A DNA stretch of 64,000 nt from Bacteroidales bacterium (lineage in GTDB: Bacteria; Bacteroidota; Bacteroidia; Bacteroidales; VadinHA17), in contig JAGNKY010000003.1 of NCBI GenBank assembly GCA_017999895.1, forward strand, positions 1-64,000, read 5' to 3'. Shown piece by piece: positions 49,596-62,700 of this stretch (position 1 is the stretch's first letter; each line of letters starts with the position of its first letter). The notes beneath the pieces were generated by a model. It was not told where the DNA came from. It made no database searches and saw nothing but the letters and a program-made list of their open reading frames with translations. A program made the position numbers and the translations under genes.

Positions 49596-51617
49596 TTAAG
49601 TTTTATTTTTTTGGGAAAGAAGTTTCTTGAGCTCATTCATTTCGTCTCTAAATAATGCTGCCTGAATGAAGTCAAGTTCCGAGGCGGCTTTCTCCATATT
49701 TTTTCTGGCCTTTTCAATTGCTTTTTCCAGAGCTTCTCTGTTCATATATTTGACTACAGGATCTGCAGCTATATCTGGTTTTCCCGGTTCAACATAGGCT
49801 TTTACATTTATGCCCTGCTTACTTAGCCCTGCAAGTATTGAGCCTTTCTTTTTGATTATCTGTGTCGGTTTTATACCTGCTTCGCTATTATATTTCAATT
49901 GCTTTGCCCTTCGTCTGTTTGTTTCATTAATAGTCTGCTTCATACTTTCTGTAACTGTGTCGGCATACATAATAACCATTCCATTGAGATTTCTTGCTGC
50001 ACGTCCTGCTGTTTGTGTAAGTGATCTTGCCGAGCGAAGGAAACCCTCCTTATCTGCATCGAGGATAGCAACAAGTGAAACTTCAGGCAGGTCAAGCCCT
50101 TCTCTGAGGAGATTAACTCCAACTATAACATCGAATTCGCCTGCGCGCAATCCTTCCATTATTTCAATTCGTTCCAATGTCTCAATATCTGAATGTATAT
50201 AACGACACCGGATGTTCAATGCTGAAAGATAAGCAGTAAGTTCCTCTGCCATTCTTTTTGTCAGAGTTGTTACAAGTGTCCTTTCTCCCTGTGCTGCTCT
50301 TATTCGGATTTCTTTTATAAGGTCGTCAACCTGGTTAAGGCTTGGGCGAACCTCAATAGGCGGGTCAAGCAGTCCGGTAGGACGAATTACCTGATCTACA
50401 AAAACTCCTTCGCTTTTCTGCAATTCATAGTCAGCAGGCGTTGCACTTACGTAAATAGTCTGGCCTGTAAGAGCCTCGAATTCATCTAGTGTGAGGGGGC
50501 GATTGTCAAGGGCAGCAGGAAGTCTGAATCCATATTCGACAAGAGTCTGCTTACGCGAATGATCTCCCCCATACATGGCACGAATTTGCGGCACGGTTAC
50601 ATGACTTTCATCAATTACTGTAATGAAATTATCCGGAAAATAATCAAGCAAACAGAAAGGCCTGGTGCCTGATTCTCTACCATCAAAATATCTTGAATAG
50701 TTTTCAATACCGCTGCAGTAACCGAGTTCCTTTATCATTTCAATATCATACTGGACTCTCTGTTCAAGTCTTCTTGCCTCCTCTTTCTTCCCAATATCAT
50801 TAAAATATGCCACCTGATTTTGTAAGTCATACTGTATTGATTCTATAGCTTTGTTTATCCTATCGCGAGTTGTTACAAAAATATTGGCTGGATAGACAAT
50901 ATATTCATTCAATATTTCAACCCTTGTTCCATCTTCAGGATTAAAAGAATATATTTCTTCAATTTCGTCGCCGAAAAAGATAATTCGTATGGCAATGTCC
51001 GCATAAGCAGGGAAAATATCCAGAGTATTACCTCTAACCCTGAAAGTGCCACGTCGGAATTCAATCTCATCGCGGAAATAAAGACTATCGACAAGTTTGC
51101 GAAGCAACTGGTTACGTGGAATAATCTGACCTGTTCTTATATGTATCGTATTTGAATAAAAATCATCTGGATTTCCAATTCCATAAATGCATGATACCGA
51201 TGAAACTACAATTACATCGTGTCTGCCTGAGAGGAGTGATGAAGTTGCACTAAGTCTTAGCTTCTCGATTTCCTCATTTATCGAAAGGTCTTTTTCGATA
51301 TATGTATCTGTGACTGGAATATATGCCTCAGGCTGATAGTAATCATAATATGAAACAAAATATTCAACTGCATTATTAGGAAAGAATTGTTTGAATTCTC
51401 CATATAGTTGTGCAGCCAGAGTTTTATTATGACTAAGAACAAGCACAGGGCGTTGTACCTGTTCAATAACATTAGCGATAGTAAAGGTCTTTCCCGAGCC
51501 GGTTACACCAAGTAATGTCTGATAAGGTAATCCGTTATTAAGACCCTCTACAAGTTGTCTTATTGCCTCGGGTTGATCACCCGTAGGTTGAAAATCCGAT
51601 ACGAGTTTGAAATCCAT
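49596..51617 (-). CDS. uvrB: Excinuclease ABC subunit UvrB
   Basis: A 673-residue helicase-like repair protein of normal length. Walker A GVTGSGKT is at residues 37-44, the DNA-gripping beta-hairpin region is YFVSYYDYYQPEAYIP, the DEAD-type box is VIDESHVT, and motif VI is QTAGRAARN. The C-terminal UVR motif (residues about 630-665, KAIEKARKNMEKAASELDFIQAA) binds UvrA/UvrC. UvrB verifies damage in nucleotide-excision repair. It stands alone, after the rpoD terminator. Confidence 0.97.
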   Translation of the reverse strand: MDFKLVSDFQPTGDQPEAIRQLVEGLNNGLPYQTLLGVTGSGKTFTIANVIEQVQRPVLVLSHNKTLAAQLYGEFKQFFPNNAVEYFVSYYDYYQPEAYIPVTDTYIEKDLSINEEIEKLRLSATSSLLSGRHDVIVVSSVSCIYGIGNPDDFYSNTIHIRTGQIIPRNQLLRKLVDSLYFRDEIEFRRGTFRVRGNTLDIFPAYADIAIRIIFFGDEIEEIYSFNPEDGTRVEILNEYIVYPANIFVTTRDRINKAIESIQYDLQNQVAYFNDIGKKEEARRLEQRVQYDIEMIKELGYCSGIENYSRYFDGRESGTRPFCLLDYFPDNFITVIDESHVTVPQIRAMYGGDHSRKQTLVEYGFRLPAALDNRPLTLDEFEALTGQTIYVSATPADYELQKSEGVFVDQVIRPTGLLDPPIEVRPSLNQVDDLIKEIRIRAAQGERTLVTTLTKRMAEELTAYLSALNIRCRYIHSDIETLERIEIMEGLRAGEFDVIVGVNLLREGLDLPEVSLVAILDADKEGFLRSARSLTQTAGRAARNLNGMVIMYADTVTESMKQTINETNRRRAKQLKYNSEAGIKPTQIIKKKGSILAGLSKQGINVKAYVEPGKPDIAADPVVKYMNREALEKAIEKARKNMEKAASELDFIQAALFRDEMNELKKLLSQKNKT

Positions 51618-51694
51618 CAGATCTATTTTACTGATAAATTACAATTTTTATTTAAATAGAATAGGTTTTATTCGGATTTTTAACAGGAAATTCA

Positions 51695-51727
51695 TAAAAA
51701 AGCCGTCAGTTTGTTCACCTGACGGCT
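51695..51727 (-). terminator. Intrinsic terminator after rpoD
   Basis: A perfect 9-base inverted repeat, AGCCGTCAG (51701-51709) and CTGACGGCT (51719-51727), with a 9-base loop, followed on the minus strand by six T. It lies 22 bases after the rpoD stop and is the strongest terminator in the window. Confidence 0.88.
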
Positions 51728-51749
51728 ATAGTTACAATCATCAAAATTC

Positions 51750-52610
51750 TTAACCCAGGTAGCTCTTTAAAAGTTTACTTCTGGAAGTATGCCTGAGCCT
51801 TCTGATAGCTTTCTCCTTAATCTGTCTGACTCTTTCTCTTGTTAAGCCAAATTTTTCTCCTATTTCTTCCAGAGTCATTTCCTGGCATGAGATACCGAAG
51901 AAATGCTTGATAATGTCTCTTTCTCTTTCAGTAAGTGTTGCCAGTGCTCTTTCGATTTCCTTGGAAAGCGATTCGTCCATAAGAGCTTTATCTGCAACAG
52001 GAGAATCGGTATTTGGCAGAACATCGAGCAGACTATTATCCTCGCCTTCTACAAAAGGTGCATCAACCGATACATGCCTACCTGAAACTTTCAGTGTATC
52101 GGTAACTTTTTCTTTAGGGAGATCGAGTACATCTGCAAGTTCTTCGGGAGAAGGAGTTCTTTCGTATTCTTGTTCGAACTTAGAGAAGGCTTTATTAATC
52201 TTATTGAGTGAGCCGACCTGATTAAGAGGCAGGCGCACTATTCTCGACTGCTCAGCAAGTGCCTGAAGTATCGACTGTCTTATCCACCATACTGCATATG
52301 AAATAAACTTAAATCCTCTGGTCTCATCAAATTTTTCGGCAGCCTTAATAAGTCCGAGATTGCCTTCATTGATAAGATCAGGAAGGCTTAATCCCTGGTT
52401 CTGGTATTGTTTTGCAACCGAAACCACAAATCTTAAATTTGCTTTTGTGAGTTTTTCAAGAGCAGCCCTGTCTCCCTTTTTAATCCTCTGGGCAAGTTCA
52501 ACTTCCTCCTCTACCGATATCAACTCCTCTTTACCAATCTCCTGAAGGTACTTGTCGAGCGATGCACTTTCCCTATTGGTGATTGATTTAGTAATCTTTA
52601 GTTGTCTCAT
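51750..52610 (-). CDS. rpoD: Primary RNA polymerase sigma factor (sigma-70/RpoD, short Bacteroidota type)
   Basis: A 286-residue sigma factor with regions 1.2 to 4.2 but without the long region 1.1, as usual in Bacteroidota. Region 2 reads [61 protein letters not shown]; region 3 has [16 protein letters not shown]; region 4 has [15 protein letters not shown] and [19 protein letters not shown]. It directs housekeeping transcription and would recognise the TAnnTTTG boxes listed here. It has its own -7 box and a strong terminator, so it is a single-gene unit. Confidence 0.95.
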   Translation of the reverse strand: MRQLKITKSITNRESASLDKYLQEIGKEELISVEEEVELAQRIKKGDRAALEKLTKANLRFVVSVAKQYQNQGLSLPDLINEGNLGLIKAAEKFDETRGFKFISYAVWWIRQSILQALAEQSRIVRLPLNQVGSLNKINKAFSKFEQEYERTPSPEELADVLDLPKEKVTDTLKVSGRHVSVDAPFVEGEDNSLLDVLPNTDSPVADKALMDESLSKEIERALATLTERERDIIKHFFGISCQEMTLEEIGEKFGLTRERVRQIKEKAIRRLRHTSRSKLLKSYLG

Positions 52611-52631
52611 CTATCCTTGAAAAAATTTCCG

Positions 52632-52639
52632 CAAAATTA
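52632..52639 (-). promoter_or_regulatory. -7 promoter box for rpoD
   Basis: The minus strand reads TAATTTTG, an exact TAnnTTTG match, 22 bases upstream of the rpoD ATG and inside the 74-base gap after the HtrA gene. Confidence 0.45.
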
Positions 52640-52684
52640 ATAACTTTTTATTTAAAATGAAAATTTTTAACAAATAATTTTATA

Positions 52685-54142
52685 TTATTTCAATCCCCCG
52701 CTGAACTGGTAGCTGAAGTATGTACCATTCGATTGTATTCCTTCGATAGATGTCAAATTTTCGCCGTTATTAGTATAATTACGTACGTCGGCAGCACTTT
52801 TGACCTTCTTCCCATTCACACTCAAAATAATATATCCTTTTCGTATTCCAAGAGTTTTGAATCTGCCTTCGTTGACTTCTGTAACCTTAACGCCATAGTC
52901 TATCCCAAACATTTTCTTTTCTTCATTTGTAAGAGGTTCAAGTTTTGCACCAAACACTACTGCTGAACCTGCACCTGGTTTCACTATGCCAGTAGTATTT
53001 TCAATATTTTTAAGGGTAACCGATACTGTGTTTTCTTTACCTGAACGTACATAAGTTACGGTAACTTTATCTCCCGGACGATATCTGCCCACCTGTTCAA
53101 GGAGTTCGGGAACATTCCCGACATTTACTCCGTTGAACTTTATTATTACATCTCCCTCCTTCAGCCCGGCATCTTTTGCTGCGCCGTTTTCATATACTTC
53201 AGCTATATAAACTCCTTTAATTTCCTTAAGTTTTGCCTTTTCAGCTATTTCAGCAGTTACCTCATTAATGCCTACACCTAAAAAGGCTCTCTGAACTACA
53301 CCATATAGTCTTAAGTCATCAATTACCTTCTTCACAATGCTTACCGGTATTGCAAAAGAGTTTCCAGCATAAACACCTGTAGGTGTATAAATAGCGGTTG
53401 TAATCCCTACAAGCTGTCCTTTTGTATTGACCAGTGCGCCTCCGCTGTTTCCTACATTAACTGCCGCATCGGTTTGAATGAAGGATTCTATGCTGTAATT
53501 ACTATCCATTATTCCCAAATTCCTTCCCTTTGCACTGACAACACCGGCTGTAACCGTGCTTGTAAGATTAAAGGGGTTTCCCACGGCAAGCACCCATTCA
53601 CCAAGCCTTAGATTATCCGAATCGCCGTAAGTAATGAATGGAAGGCCATTTGCTTTTATCTTCAATAGAGCTAAATCAGTACTCGGATCTCGTCCAATTA
53701 TCTCTGCTTCAAACTCTCTGTTATCGTTGAGTTTTACCGTAATCTTTTCGGCATTTTCTATTACATGGTTATTGGTAATTATGTAACCGTCATTTGAAAT
53801 AATAACTCCAGAACCATAACCTTTTACTTCACGCGGAATCTGCCGGTAAACATCTCCATAAAACCACTCAAGTATAGGGTTAATTCCTTTACTTGAATAT
53901 GTCATACTTGTTGTAACATGTACCACTGCATGAACTGTAACCTCAGCAGCATAAGTAAGGTCAACCTGCCCCACCTGCTGATATGAAGTTAGAATTGGCT
54001 TCATATTTTCGCTATTTATGGATGATGTGTCGGCGATAAGAACACCTTTGTCCTTTTCGAAAAATTTCGTATAGGCAAATAATGCAATTAAAGCACCAAT
54101 AATTGCCATCAGTAACCCACCGAAGAATTGTTTTGTTTTCAT
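52685..54142 (-). CDS. htrA: HtrA/DegP-type periplasmic serine protease
   Basis: A 485-residue trypsin-fold protease with an N-terminal membrane segment (GGLLMAIIGALIALFAY) that may stay as an anchor. The triad is His126 (TNNHVIE), Asp156 (STDLALLKI) and Ser233 (VGNSGGALV). A first PDZ domain covers about 280-385 (FLGVGINEVT, DAGLKEGDVIIKFNG) and a second PDZ-like domain about 400-480 (LGIRKGYIILSVNGKKV). It degrades or refolds damaged envelope proteins. It precedes rpoD on the same strand, but rpoD has its own promoter box. Confidence 0.93.
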   Translation of the reverse strand: MKTKQFFGGLLMAIIGALIALFAYTKFFEKDKGVLIADTSSINSENMKPILTSYQQVGQVDLTYAAEVTVHAVVHVTTSMTYSSKGINPILEWFYGDVYRQIPREVKGYGSGVIISNDGYIITNNHVIENAEKITVKLNDNREFEAEIIGRDPSTDLALLKIKANGLPFITYGDSDNLRLGEWVLAVGNPFNLTSTVTAGVVSAKGRNLGIMDSNYSIESFIQTDAAVNVGNSGGALVNTKGQLVGITTAIYTPTGVYAGNSFAIPVSIVKKVIDDLRLYGVVQRAFLGVGINEVTAEIAEKAKLKEIKGVYIAEVYENGAAKDAGLKEGDVIIKFNGVNVGNVPELLEQVGRYRPGDKVTVTYVRSGKENTVSVTLKNIENTTGIVKPGAGSAVVFGAKLEPLTNEEKKMFGIDYGVKVTEVNEGRFKTLGIRKGYIILSVNGKKVKSAADVRNYTNNGENLTSIEGIQSNGTYFSYQFSGGLK

Positions 54143-54614
54143 ATTATCTATTTTTCAACTATTAAACATCTGGCCTTTAATTTTTTTTAAGTAATACAAA
54201 GAGTTATTATTTTAATAACCTTGTTAAATTTAACAAATATCGTGCATTTTATAAAAAGTTTGTTTTAATTTATTCGGCTTTAACATTACTTTAACGTGCA
54301 TGACGATTTTATATAAAAACGTACACTATAAGAAATGATTTAATCAGTTATTCTTATAGACAACTGGATATAATTATTTAGTCCGAATAAATACAAAATA
54401 ATATAGCTGGAAAACTTTTTAAAAAAGCTTTAAAAATGAAACTCTTTAAAGTTGAACATAAATTACATTAACTGTCAATACGTCCGTTCCGACCAGTCAT
54501 ATTGACAGTAATAAAATTGGCTTTATGTCTATTAATTTGTAAGCTGATTTAAAAAAGTTTTGCGTTTCACTGAGAAAATAGAGTTAATACAAAAGGATAC
54601 GAAGATAAAAGATT
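54143..54614. other. Divergent non-coding region between htrA and rlmN
   Basis: 472 bases without a supportable gene. The main structure is a perfect 10-base inverted repeat at 54471-54509, listed separately. No exact TAnnTTTG box is present for either gene. Confidence 0.5.
54471..54509. repeat. Perfect 10-base inverted repeat upstream of rlmN
   Basis: ACTGTCAATA (54471-54480) and TATTGACAGT (54500-54509) flank a 19-base, GC-richer loop. There is no following T run. It lies about 105 bases before the rlmN ATG and could be an operator, a leader hairpin or a small mobile repeat. Confidence 0.5.
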
Positions 54615-55649
54615 ATGGAGAAAGAAAAATTATACGGCAAAACACTCAACGAGCTTGTTGCTTTAACAAAGCGTGCGGGACTTCCTGGTTATTCTGCAAT
54701 GCAGATTGCCGAGTGGCTTTATAAACACAATATCAGTTCGATAGATACAATGACAAACCTGTCGAAAAAAGCGAGGGAAATTCTTTCATCCGAATATTCC
54801 ATAGGACTTTCTTTTCCGGAAAATGTTTCTGAGAGTAAGGACGGTACGAAAAAATACCTTTTTAAAGTACTTGATAATAAATACATTGAAACAGTATGGA
54901 TACCTGGAAAAAATCATGCAACTCTTTGTGTGTCCACTCAATCGGGATGTAAAATGGGGTGTGTATTTTGTATGACCGGCAAACAGGGATTTCAGGGGAA
55001 TCTTTCCTCTAACGAAATTCTCAATCAGTTAAGAAGCATTCCAGAATTCGGCTCCGTTTATAACATTGTATATATGGGTATGGGTGAACCGTTAGATAAC
55101 CTTGAAGAAGTATTGAAAAGCATTGAAATCCTTACGGAAAAATGGGGTTATGGATGGAGCCCAACAAGAATAACTGTGAGTTCAATTGGATTGATTGACA
55201 AAATCAAGACATTTCTTGAAAAGAGCAGAGTTAATCTTGCAATAAGTTTACATTCGCCATTCGAAGTCGAACGGCAGCGACTTATACCTGTGGAGAGGAC
55301 TAATCCTATAAAAGAAATAATTGAAATAATAAGAAAATACGATATAAAAAGTCAGAGACGTATTTCATTTGAATATATTCTTTTCAAGGGAATAAATGAC
55401 ACATCTGCACATGTAAAAGAGCTTGCAAAAATCCTGAATGGAATTAAATGCCGGATAAACCTTATACGTTTCCATAAAATCCCTGGCCTCGAGTTTGAAA
55501 GTCCTGATATAGAAGATATTAAAGTTTTTAGAGATAGTTTGAACAAAAAAGGGATAATAACTACTATTAGGGCGAGCCGTGGAGAAGATATTAAAGCTGC
55601 ATGCGGCTTGTTATCGACTCTTCAGCTAAACAAAACTTCGCGAAAATAA
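54615..55649 (+). CDS. rlmN: Dual-specificity RNA methyltransferase RlmN
   Basis: A 344-residue radical SAM enzyme that methylates C2 of A2503 in 23S rRNA and A37 of some tRNAs. The cluster cysteines are Cys112, Cys116 and Cys119 (SGCKMGCVFCMTG). The methyl-carrying cysteine is Cys330 in RASRGEDIKAACGLL. MGMGEPLDNLEEV and INLIRFHKIPG are further family marks. Length is normal. It converges on gyrB with 16 bases between the stops. Confidence 0.95.
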   Translation: MEKEKLYGKTLNELVALTKRAGLPGYSAMQIAEWLYKHNISSIDTMTNLSKKAREILSSEYSIGLSFPENVSESKDGTKKYLFKVLDNKYIETVWIPGKNHATLCVSTQSGCKMGCVFCMTGKQGFQGNLSSNEILNQLRSIPEFGSVYNIVYMGMGEPLDNLEEVLKSIEILTEKWGYGWSPTRITVSSIGLIDKIKTFLEKSRVNLAISLHSPFEVERQRLIPVERTNPIKEIIEIIRKYDIKSQRRISFEYILFKGINDTSAHVKELAKILNGIKCRINLIRFHKIPGLEFESPDIEDIKVFRDSLNKKGIITTIRASRGEDIKAACGLLSTLQLNKTSRK

Positions 55650-55665
55650 AAATCTTTACACCTTC

Positions 55666-57648
<1,983 letters not shown>

Positions 57649-57683
57649 TTATTAATTATTTATGAAGCCGGAATCATTTAATG

Positions 57684-57705
57684 ACCGACCTTCTGACAGG
57701 TCGGT
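57684..57705. repeat. GC-rich hairpin in the gyrB leader
   Basis: A perfect 8-base inverted repeat, ACCGACCT (57684-57691) and AGGTCGGT (57698-57705), with a 6-base loop, 47 bases upstream of the gyrB ATG. No T run follows on either strand, so it is not a simple terminator. Confidence 0.5.
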
Positions 57706-57830
57706 GAAAGCTATGAACAACCAAAAATATTCATGAAATTTTTTCTGGTTTTAAAACCATTTACTGCTCTTGAATCCAACTTCACAATTCCTATATAAAT
57801 CTTTGATTCAATGAAAATTAAATAATTTTG

Positions 57831-57838
57831 CAAATATA
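57831..57838 (-). promoter_or_regulatory. -7 promoter box for gyrB
   Basis: The minus strand reads TATATTTG, an exact TAnnTTTG match. Transcription would begin near 57824, giving an unusually long leader of about 190 bases. Confidence 0.42.
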
Positions 57839-57964
57839 CAAATAATATCCTTAAAAGCTAAAAGAAATACCAAAAATTATCAATTATTTTCACAAGAAAT
57901 AAACAAAATCTGACAATAATGAATTTATAGGAGGAATTTGAATTGACACTGATGGGCTAAATTT

Positions 57965-59695
57965 TTAAAGGCTGTATGTAAAGCCGGCCTGGAAAATGAA
58001 CCTATACGAAGGATACCATGCCCATTCATAATATCTTGAAAAGGATATATTATTCAACCTCATCCAGAAAGAAAGGATTTTGGTATATCTGTATTCTGCT
58101 TCCAGATTGAAATTAATATGAGCCGGCATATTGATTACCTTATCGTTTATAACTCTGAATTCAACACTATTTACTGTCTGAAGCATTTTTCTTTTGCCGA
58201 TTGCATTTGCTGTTATTGAAGCAAGAATTTTATCCCTCAGATTATACTTGATTGTGAATTCTGCATCCCAATCGGGCCTGCCCCATGCCGACTGGTTGTT
58301 TGTCAGTGTATATTTAAAATAGTTTGCTTCTGTATAGAAATTTAATCTGCTACCTATTTTGCCTGCCATTTCTCCATGCAAATTAAATATTTCAGTGTCA
58401 TCATAAAGTGGCAGGAAGTAATTGCCTATGTAAATTGGTATTGAATCTGGTGTTAAAAAGTTTCTGAAAAAATAATTGCTGAAAAGAACAAGGTTATCAG
58501 AAATCGAGTAAGAAGCAAATAACCTGTAGTAACCTTCAATGCCGGTTTCTCCGGAAAATCCGGCCTTCACAATTAATGGATAGCTTGTTCCTCGTATTTT
58601 ATATAAAATATCGCCAGGAATAATATAAGGATTGATATTTATAATTTCTCCTGCAGTATTTTTCTCAAGTTTACCGTTAAGCTCTGTAAAGAATCCAAGG
58701 CTGGCTGGAATTATATTAAAAGCAAATCTCAGATCAGGGTAAATTCGCAATTTAGCATTATCATTCAGGTTTCGGTCGAGAAGGATATCGGCACCAAGCT
58801 TAACATCCCACTCGTTACTGTTTTTTTTCACAAAAGGCATCAGAGAAACAAGATATCGTGAAGAGTTAGAAACAATTCCAGAGGGCTTATATAAATCGAA
58901 CTCAAGTCCTGAACCAACATAGAAACCTTTCCATTCTTTTGATGCTATGCCATCAAGCCTGATGTTGTTCTGGTAGAAATCTTTATGTGAAGTGAAATAA
59001 TTATAATTCAATTTCACATTATAAGCAAGCTCAGTAGAGTCGGTCTTAACCGAGTTTAAACCAATATTTGCTCCGAATGAGTAATAATTCAGTTTTATAT
59101 CTTTTTTTGAAGGGTTATAATCAGAAAATAATGTATCATAGCCATAAGCATATCTTGTATTCTGACTGAAATCAATTGAACCGTCAAGAACACTTTCACT
59201 AAAAAATTTACGGCCATAAAGTGACGCGTTATTGTCCATATATCCTGCAAAAACTTTTTTTTGATTTTCTAGTTTGACCTTACCGTTTGCCGAAAAATGG
59301 CCTGCATAAAAACCAATCGCTCCCTTTTTCGATCGCAAGTTTGTGATACTGAGTTCTGCTGTAGGAGTTACATGGCTTCCAAAACCAAGCTTAATAAAAC
59401 TGTTATAAAGCTTATTTAAGGGATCAGGCACCATAGTGGCAGGTTTCAAAGGACTGATGGCATAAGTTGGAGTATATCGCGATGTTTTAATTTCGTATTT
59501 GAATTCAGTTTTTATTCTGAAAGTATCGGTCATATCAGGTAGAAAACTTTTTTTAGTCACATCGGGAAGAGAAGGTTTATAAGGATTATAAAGGGTTATT
59601 TCTCTTTTTATAACTGGTTTCTGACCAAAAATTGAAAAAGCCGGCATACTTATCAGTAAAATTGTTAAAATCAGTATATTTCTATATTTTTCCAT
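57965..59695 (-). CDS. Outer-membrane beta-barrel protein (receptor-like barrel without plug)
   Basis: A 576-residue protein with signal peptide ending near AFSIFGQ. The remainder is alternating amphipathic strands rich in Tyr, Asn and Ser (KLNYYSFGANIGLNS, FYVGSGLEFDLYKPSG, FRLFASYSISDNLVLFSNYFF-like segments) and ends in the aromatic FIFQAGFTYSL, so it is an outer-membrane barrel related to the C-terminal half of TonB-dependent receptors. No plug is seen. The frame extends to an ATG at 59767, but that overlaps the upstream TPR gene; the ATG at 59695 starts the signal peptide cleanly. It follows the TPR gene by 28 bases and is probably its partner. Confidence 0.78.
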   Translation of the reverse strand: MEKYRNILILTILLISMPAFSIFGQKPVIKREITLYNPYKPSLPDVTKKSFLPDMTDTFRIKTEFKYEIKTSRYTPTYAISPLKPATMVPDPLNKLYNSFIKLGFGSHVTPTAELSITNLRSKKGAIGFYAGHFSANGKVKLENQKKVFAGYMDNNASLYGRKFFSESVLDGSIDFSQNTRYAYGYDTLFSDYNPSKKDIKLNYYSFGANIGLNSVKTDSTELAYNVKLNYNYFTSHKDFYQNNIRLDGIASKEWKGFYVGSGLEFDLYKPSGIVSNSSRYLVSLMPFVKKNSNEWDVKLGADILLDRNLNDNAKLRIYPDLRFAFNIIPASLGFFTELNGKLEKNTAGEIININPYIIPGDILYKIRGTSYPLIVKAGFSGETGIEGYYRLFASYSISDNLVLFSNYFFRNFLTPDSIPIYIGNYFLPLYDDTEIFNLHGEMAGKIGSRLNFYTEANYFKYTLTNNQSAWGRPDWDAEFTIKYNLRDKILASITANAIGKRKMLQTVNSVEFRVINDKVINMPAHINFNLEAEYRYTKILSFWMRLNNISFSRYYEWAWYPSYRFIFQAGFTYSL

Positions 59696-59723
59696 TTTAC
59701 AGTTTTTAAAAATATTTAATGAT

Positions 59724-62700
59724 TTACTGTTTAGTTGAAATAGCATTAAGTTTTGCCTGTACTTCATTTAAAATTCCGTCATCAGGCACAGGATAATTCT
59801 CTTTCAATCCCTGCAATGTTGCTCTTGCCATGACAATATCTCCCTTTTTGATGCTTATATCTGATAGAAGTATGAATGCTTTTGCCATCCAGTATTGATG
59901 GGGGGTATTCATATTTACAAATTCATTAACAACTTTTTCAGCTTCATTGATATTTCCCTGCATCATGAGTATTTCTGCAACTCTGTATTTTGATTCTGCA
60001 CCCTGCTCGCTAGTAATCTCGCCGGCAAGTTTTTTGAATTCCAGTAATGCCTCATCATAACGGTTAAGACTATAATAAGCTTTAGCAGCTGTAAATGTTG
60101 CCTCCCTAATTAGCTCAGCAGGAATATTATTTGATTTCAAAATCTTTTCGGCAACGCTTATAGCTTTTTCAGCATCACCGGCTTCCCATGCCGATTTTAA
60201 CTGCCCTTTCATAGCAAAGACCACAATATCAGGCTTTTCCGTAATTTTTTCAAGTTGTTCATAAAGTGAAAAAGACTTAAGGTAATCTTGTTTTTCATAC
60301 GTGATAGATGCGGCAGAGCGAAGTGCAGGTTCAAGAAATTCGCTGCCAGGTAATTGTATAACCTGTAAATAATAATTAAGTGCCTCATCTTTATTTCCCG
60401 AAAGTGAATAACATTCAGCAAGATAAAAAAGTGCGTTTATACGAAAACTGCCATTACTGAATTCCTTAAGATAATTATTGAATACTTCTGTTGCCTTATT
60501 GCAGTCACCTGTCATATATAGACGTTCTCCCGACATATAAAGTAGAGAATCTCGTTCTGCCAGACTCACATCGGCATAACCTTTAAGAGATTTTACGTAA
60601 GCAAAATAAGATTCAACGTCATTCATTTCAACGTAAACATTTTTAAGTCCGTTAAGAGCATACCGTGCTTCAGGAGTTGAACTATAATTTTCAATTACTT
60701 TTTTGAATTGAGTTATTGCTTTCTGGTAATCGCCAGTATCAAAATAGAGCAGACCAAGTTGAACGATTGCGCGTGGGGCAAACAGGCTTGAAGGATATGA
60801 AGATATGATAAGGTTAAAATCAGCCTCTCCTCTCATATTATCATTCAAAATTATATAGGCTCTACCTCTTTCAAAGAGTGCTCCCGGAATATATTTTGAT
60901 GAAGGATACATAGTAATAAGTTTTGACAATGTTTCCACTTTCCCCTTCTGATTATTCATTAACCCTTGAGCAAAGCCTTTTTGGTAGAGTGCATAATCGG
61001 CGTCCATTTTCCCGTACTCTATCACTTTATTATAATATTCGATTGCTTCGGAATATTTTTTATCAATAAAATAACAGTCAGCAATTCGGTTGCGTGCATC
61101 TATTAAAATATCGGGTCGTACATTTGTAGCCGACGATTCGAAAGACTTAAAATGTACAAGGGCACCAGCATAATCCTTCAAATTAAAAAGTGCATATCCT
61201 AAATTATATCTCACAAGCTTATATTCATCAAGAAGCATTGATCCCGGGATACCCATAAACTCCTGATAGTCGGCAATAGCCTTTTCATATTGTCCGAGAC
61301 GATAATAAGCTTCCCCTCTCCAGTAAATTGCACGCGCCTTTAATTGTCTGTTGTATTTTTCGTATTTCAGTGATTTGTCAAACATATTGATCGATGCCGA
61401 AAGTTCCATATTATTAAAAAGTTCAAGCCCTCTAAAGAATGCCACTCTTTGATATGCTTCTTCGAATCTCGGATCTTTATTTAAAATTTTATCAAGCGAA
61501 GCAAGTGCTTCCTTATAGTTTTTAGTTTGAGTATATACTGAAATAAGCATATTATATACCTCTTCAATTCTATCGGAAGCAGGGAATAGTTCAATATAAT
61601 CCTGTAAAGCCTTTATAGCTTCCCCGAAAGGTGAATATGAAGTTTGGTATAGTAGCCTGGCATAATTAAATAATGCTTCCTCGCGGATTTCAGGATCAAA
61701 ATTGAGTTGTGATGCCTGATTTAAAGCAAATTTTGACCTGACTACATCTCCCTTTTTCAGATAACAGTCACCAAGTATTAACCATACGTTTTGGCTTAGA
61801 ATATCAGGTTTAGCAGTAAGTTCGAGAAAAATTTCTATTGCTTTATCGTATTCACCGTTCATATAATAACAATAAGCGAGTTCATATTTATCTTCTCTTC
61901 CGCTGGCTTTTGCATTTGATACGTATTTCTCAAGATACTCAAGAGCTTCGCTGTAATTACCTTTATTATAATATGCATCGCCGATAAACCTATAGAGTTC
62001 AACCGCTCTCTGTTTGCCGGCAGATTTCAATAATCCCGGGGCAATTGTAAGTATTCCGTCATAATCTTTGTGTAAATACATTATCTGGACAATATAAAAC
62101 GGAACAACGCTGCCGAAAGTCTCATCGTCACGAAGTTTCATAAAACCTTCAAGTGCCGTTTCATATTTGCCTTCCTCATAAGCAATATGAGAAAAATAAT
62201 AAAGTGCCGGAGAGGTATAGTACGTATCAATATCTTTGATTTCATTGAACATAAGAAGAGCCGTCGGTTTATCACCGGTCATCATCGCCGAATAACCGTA
62301 TCTGAAACAAAATTCCGATAATTTGTCGCCGGTAAGAAGTATCCTGTTTATACGATTGTAATATGAAACAGCTTTTCTGTAATTTTTATTCTGATAAAAA
62401 TAATCGCCAAGAGACATTATTGCATCGTTCACCAGTTCACTTTCAGGATATGTTGCAATAAACCTGGTCATTTTATATTCTGCATCGGGATGAAAAAGTT
62501 TCAACGAAGCCATTGCGCTGAAAAATTCGGCATTGCATCTTCTGTTCAGGTTTTCATCTGCTTCATTTTTAAGGTAATCATCAAGGAATCTGATCGCTGC
62601 TGTGTATTTTTCTTTTTCATAAAACTCCATCCCCTTGAGATATTTTGAGCTTATCTCTTCCTGCATAAAAGAAAGCTGTGCAGTAAGACTATTTATAGTA

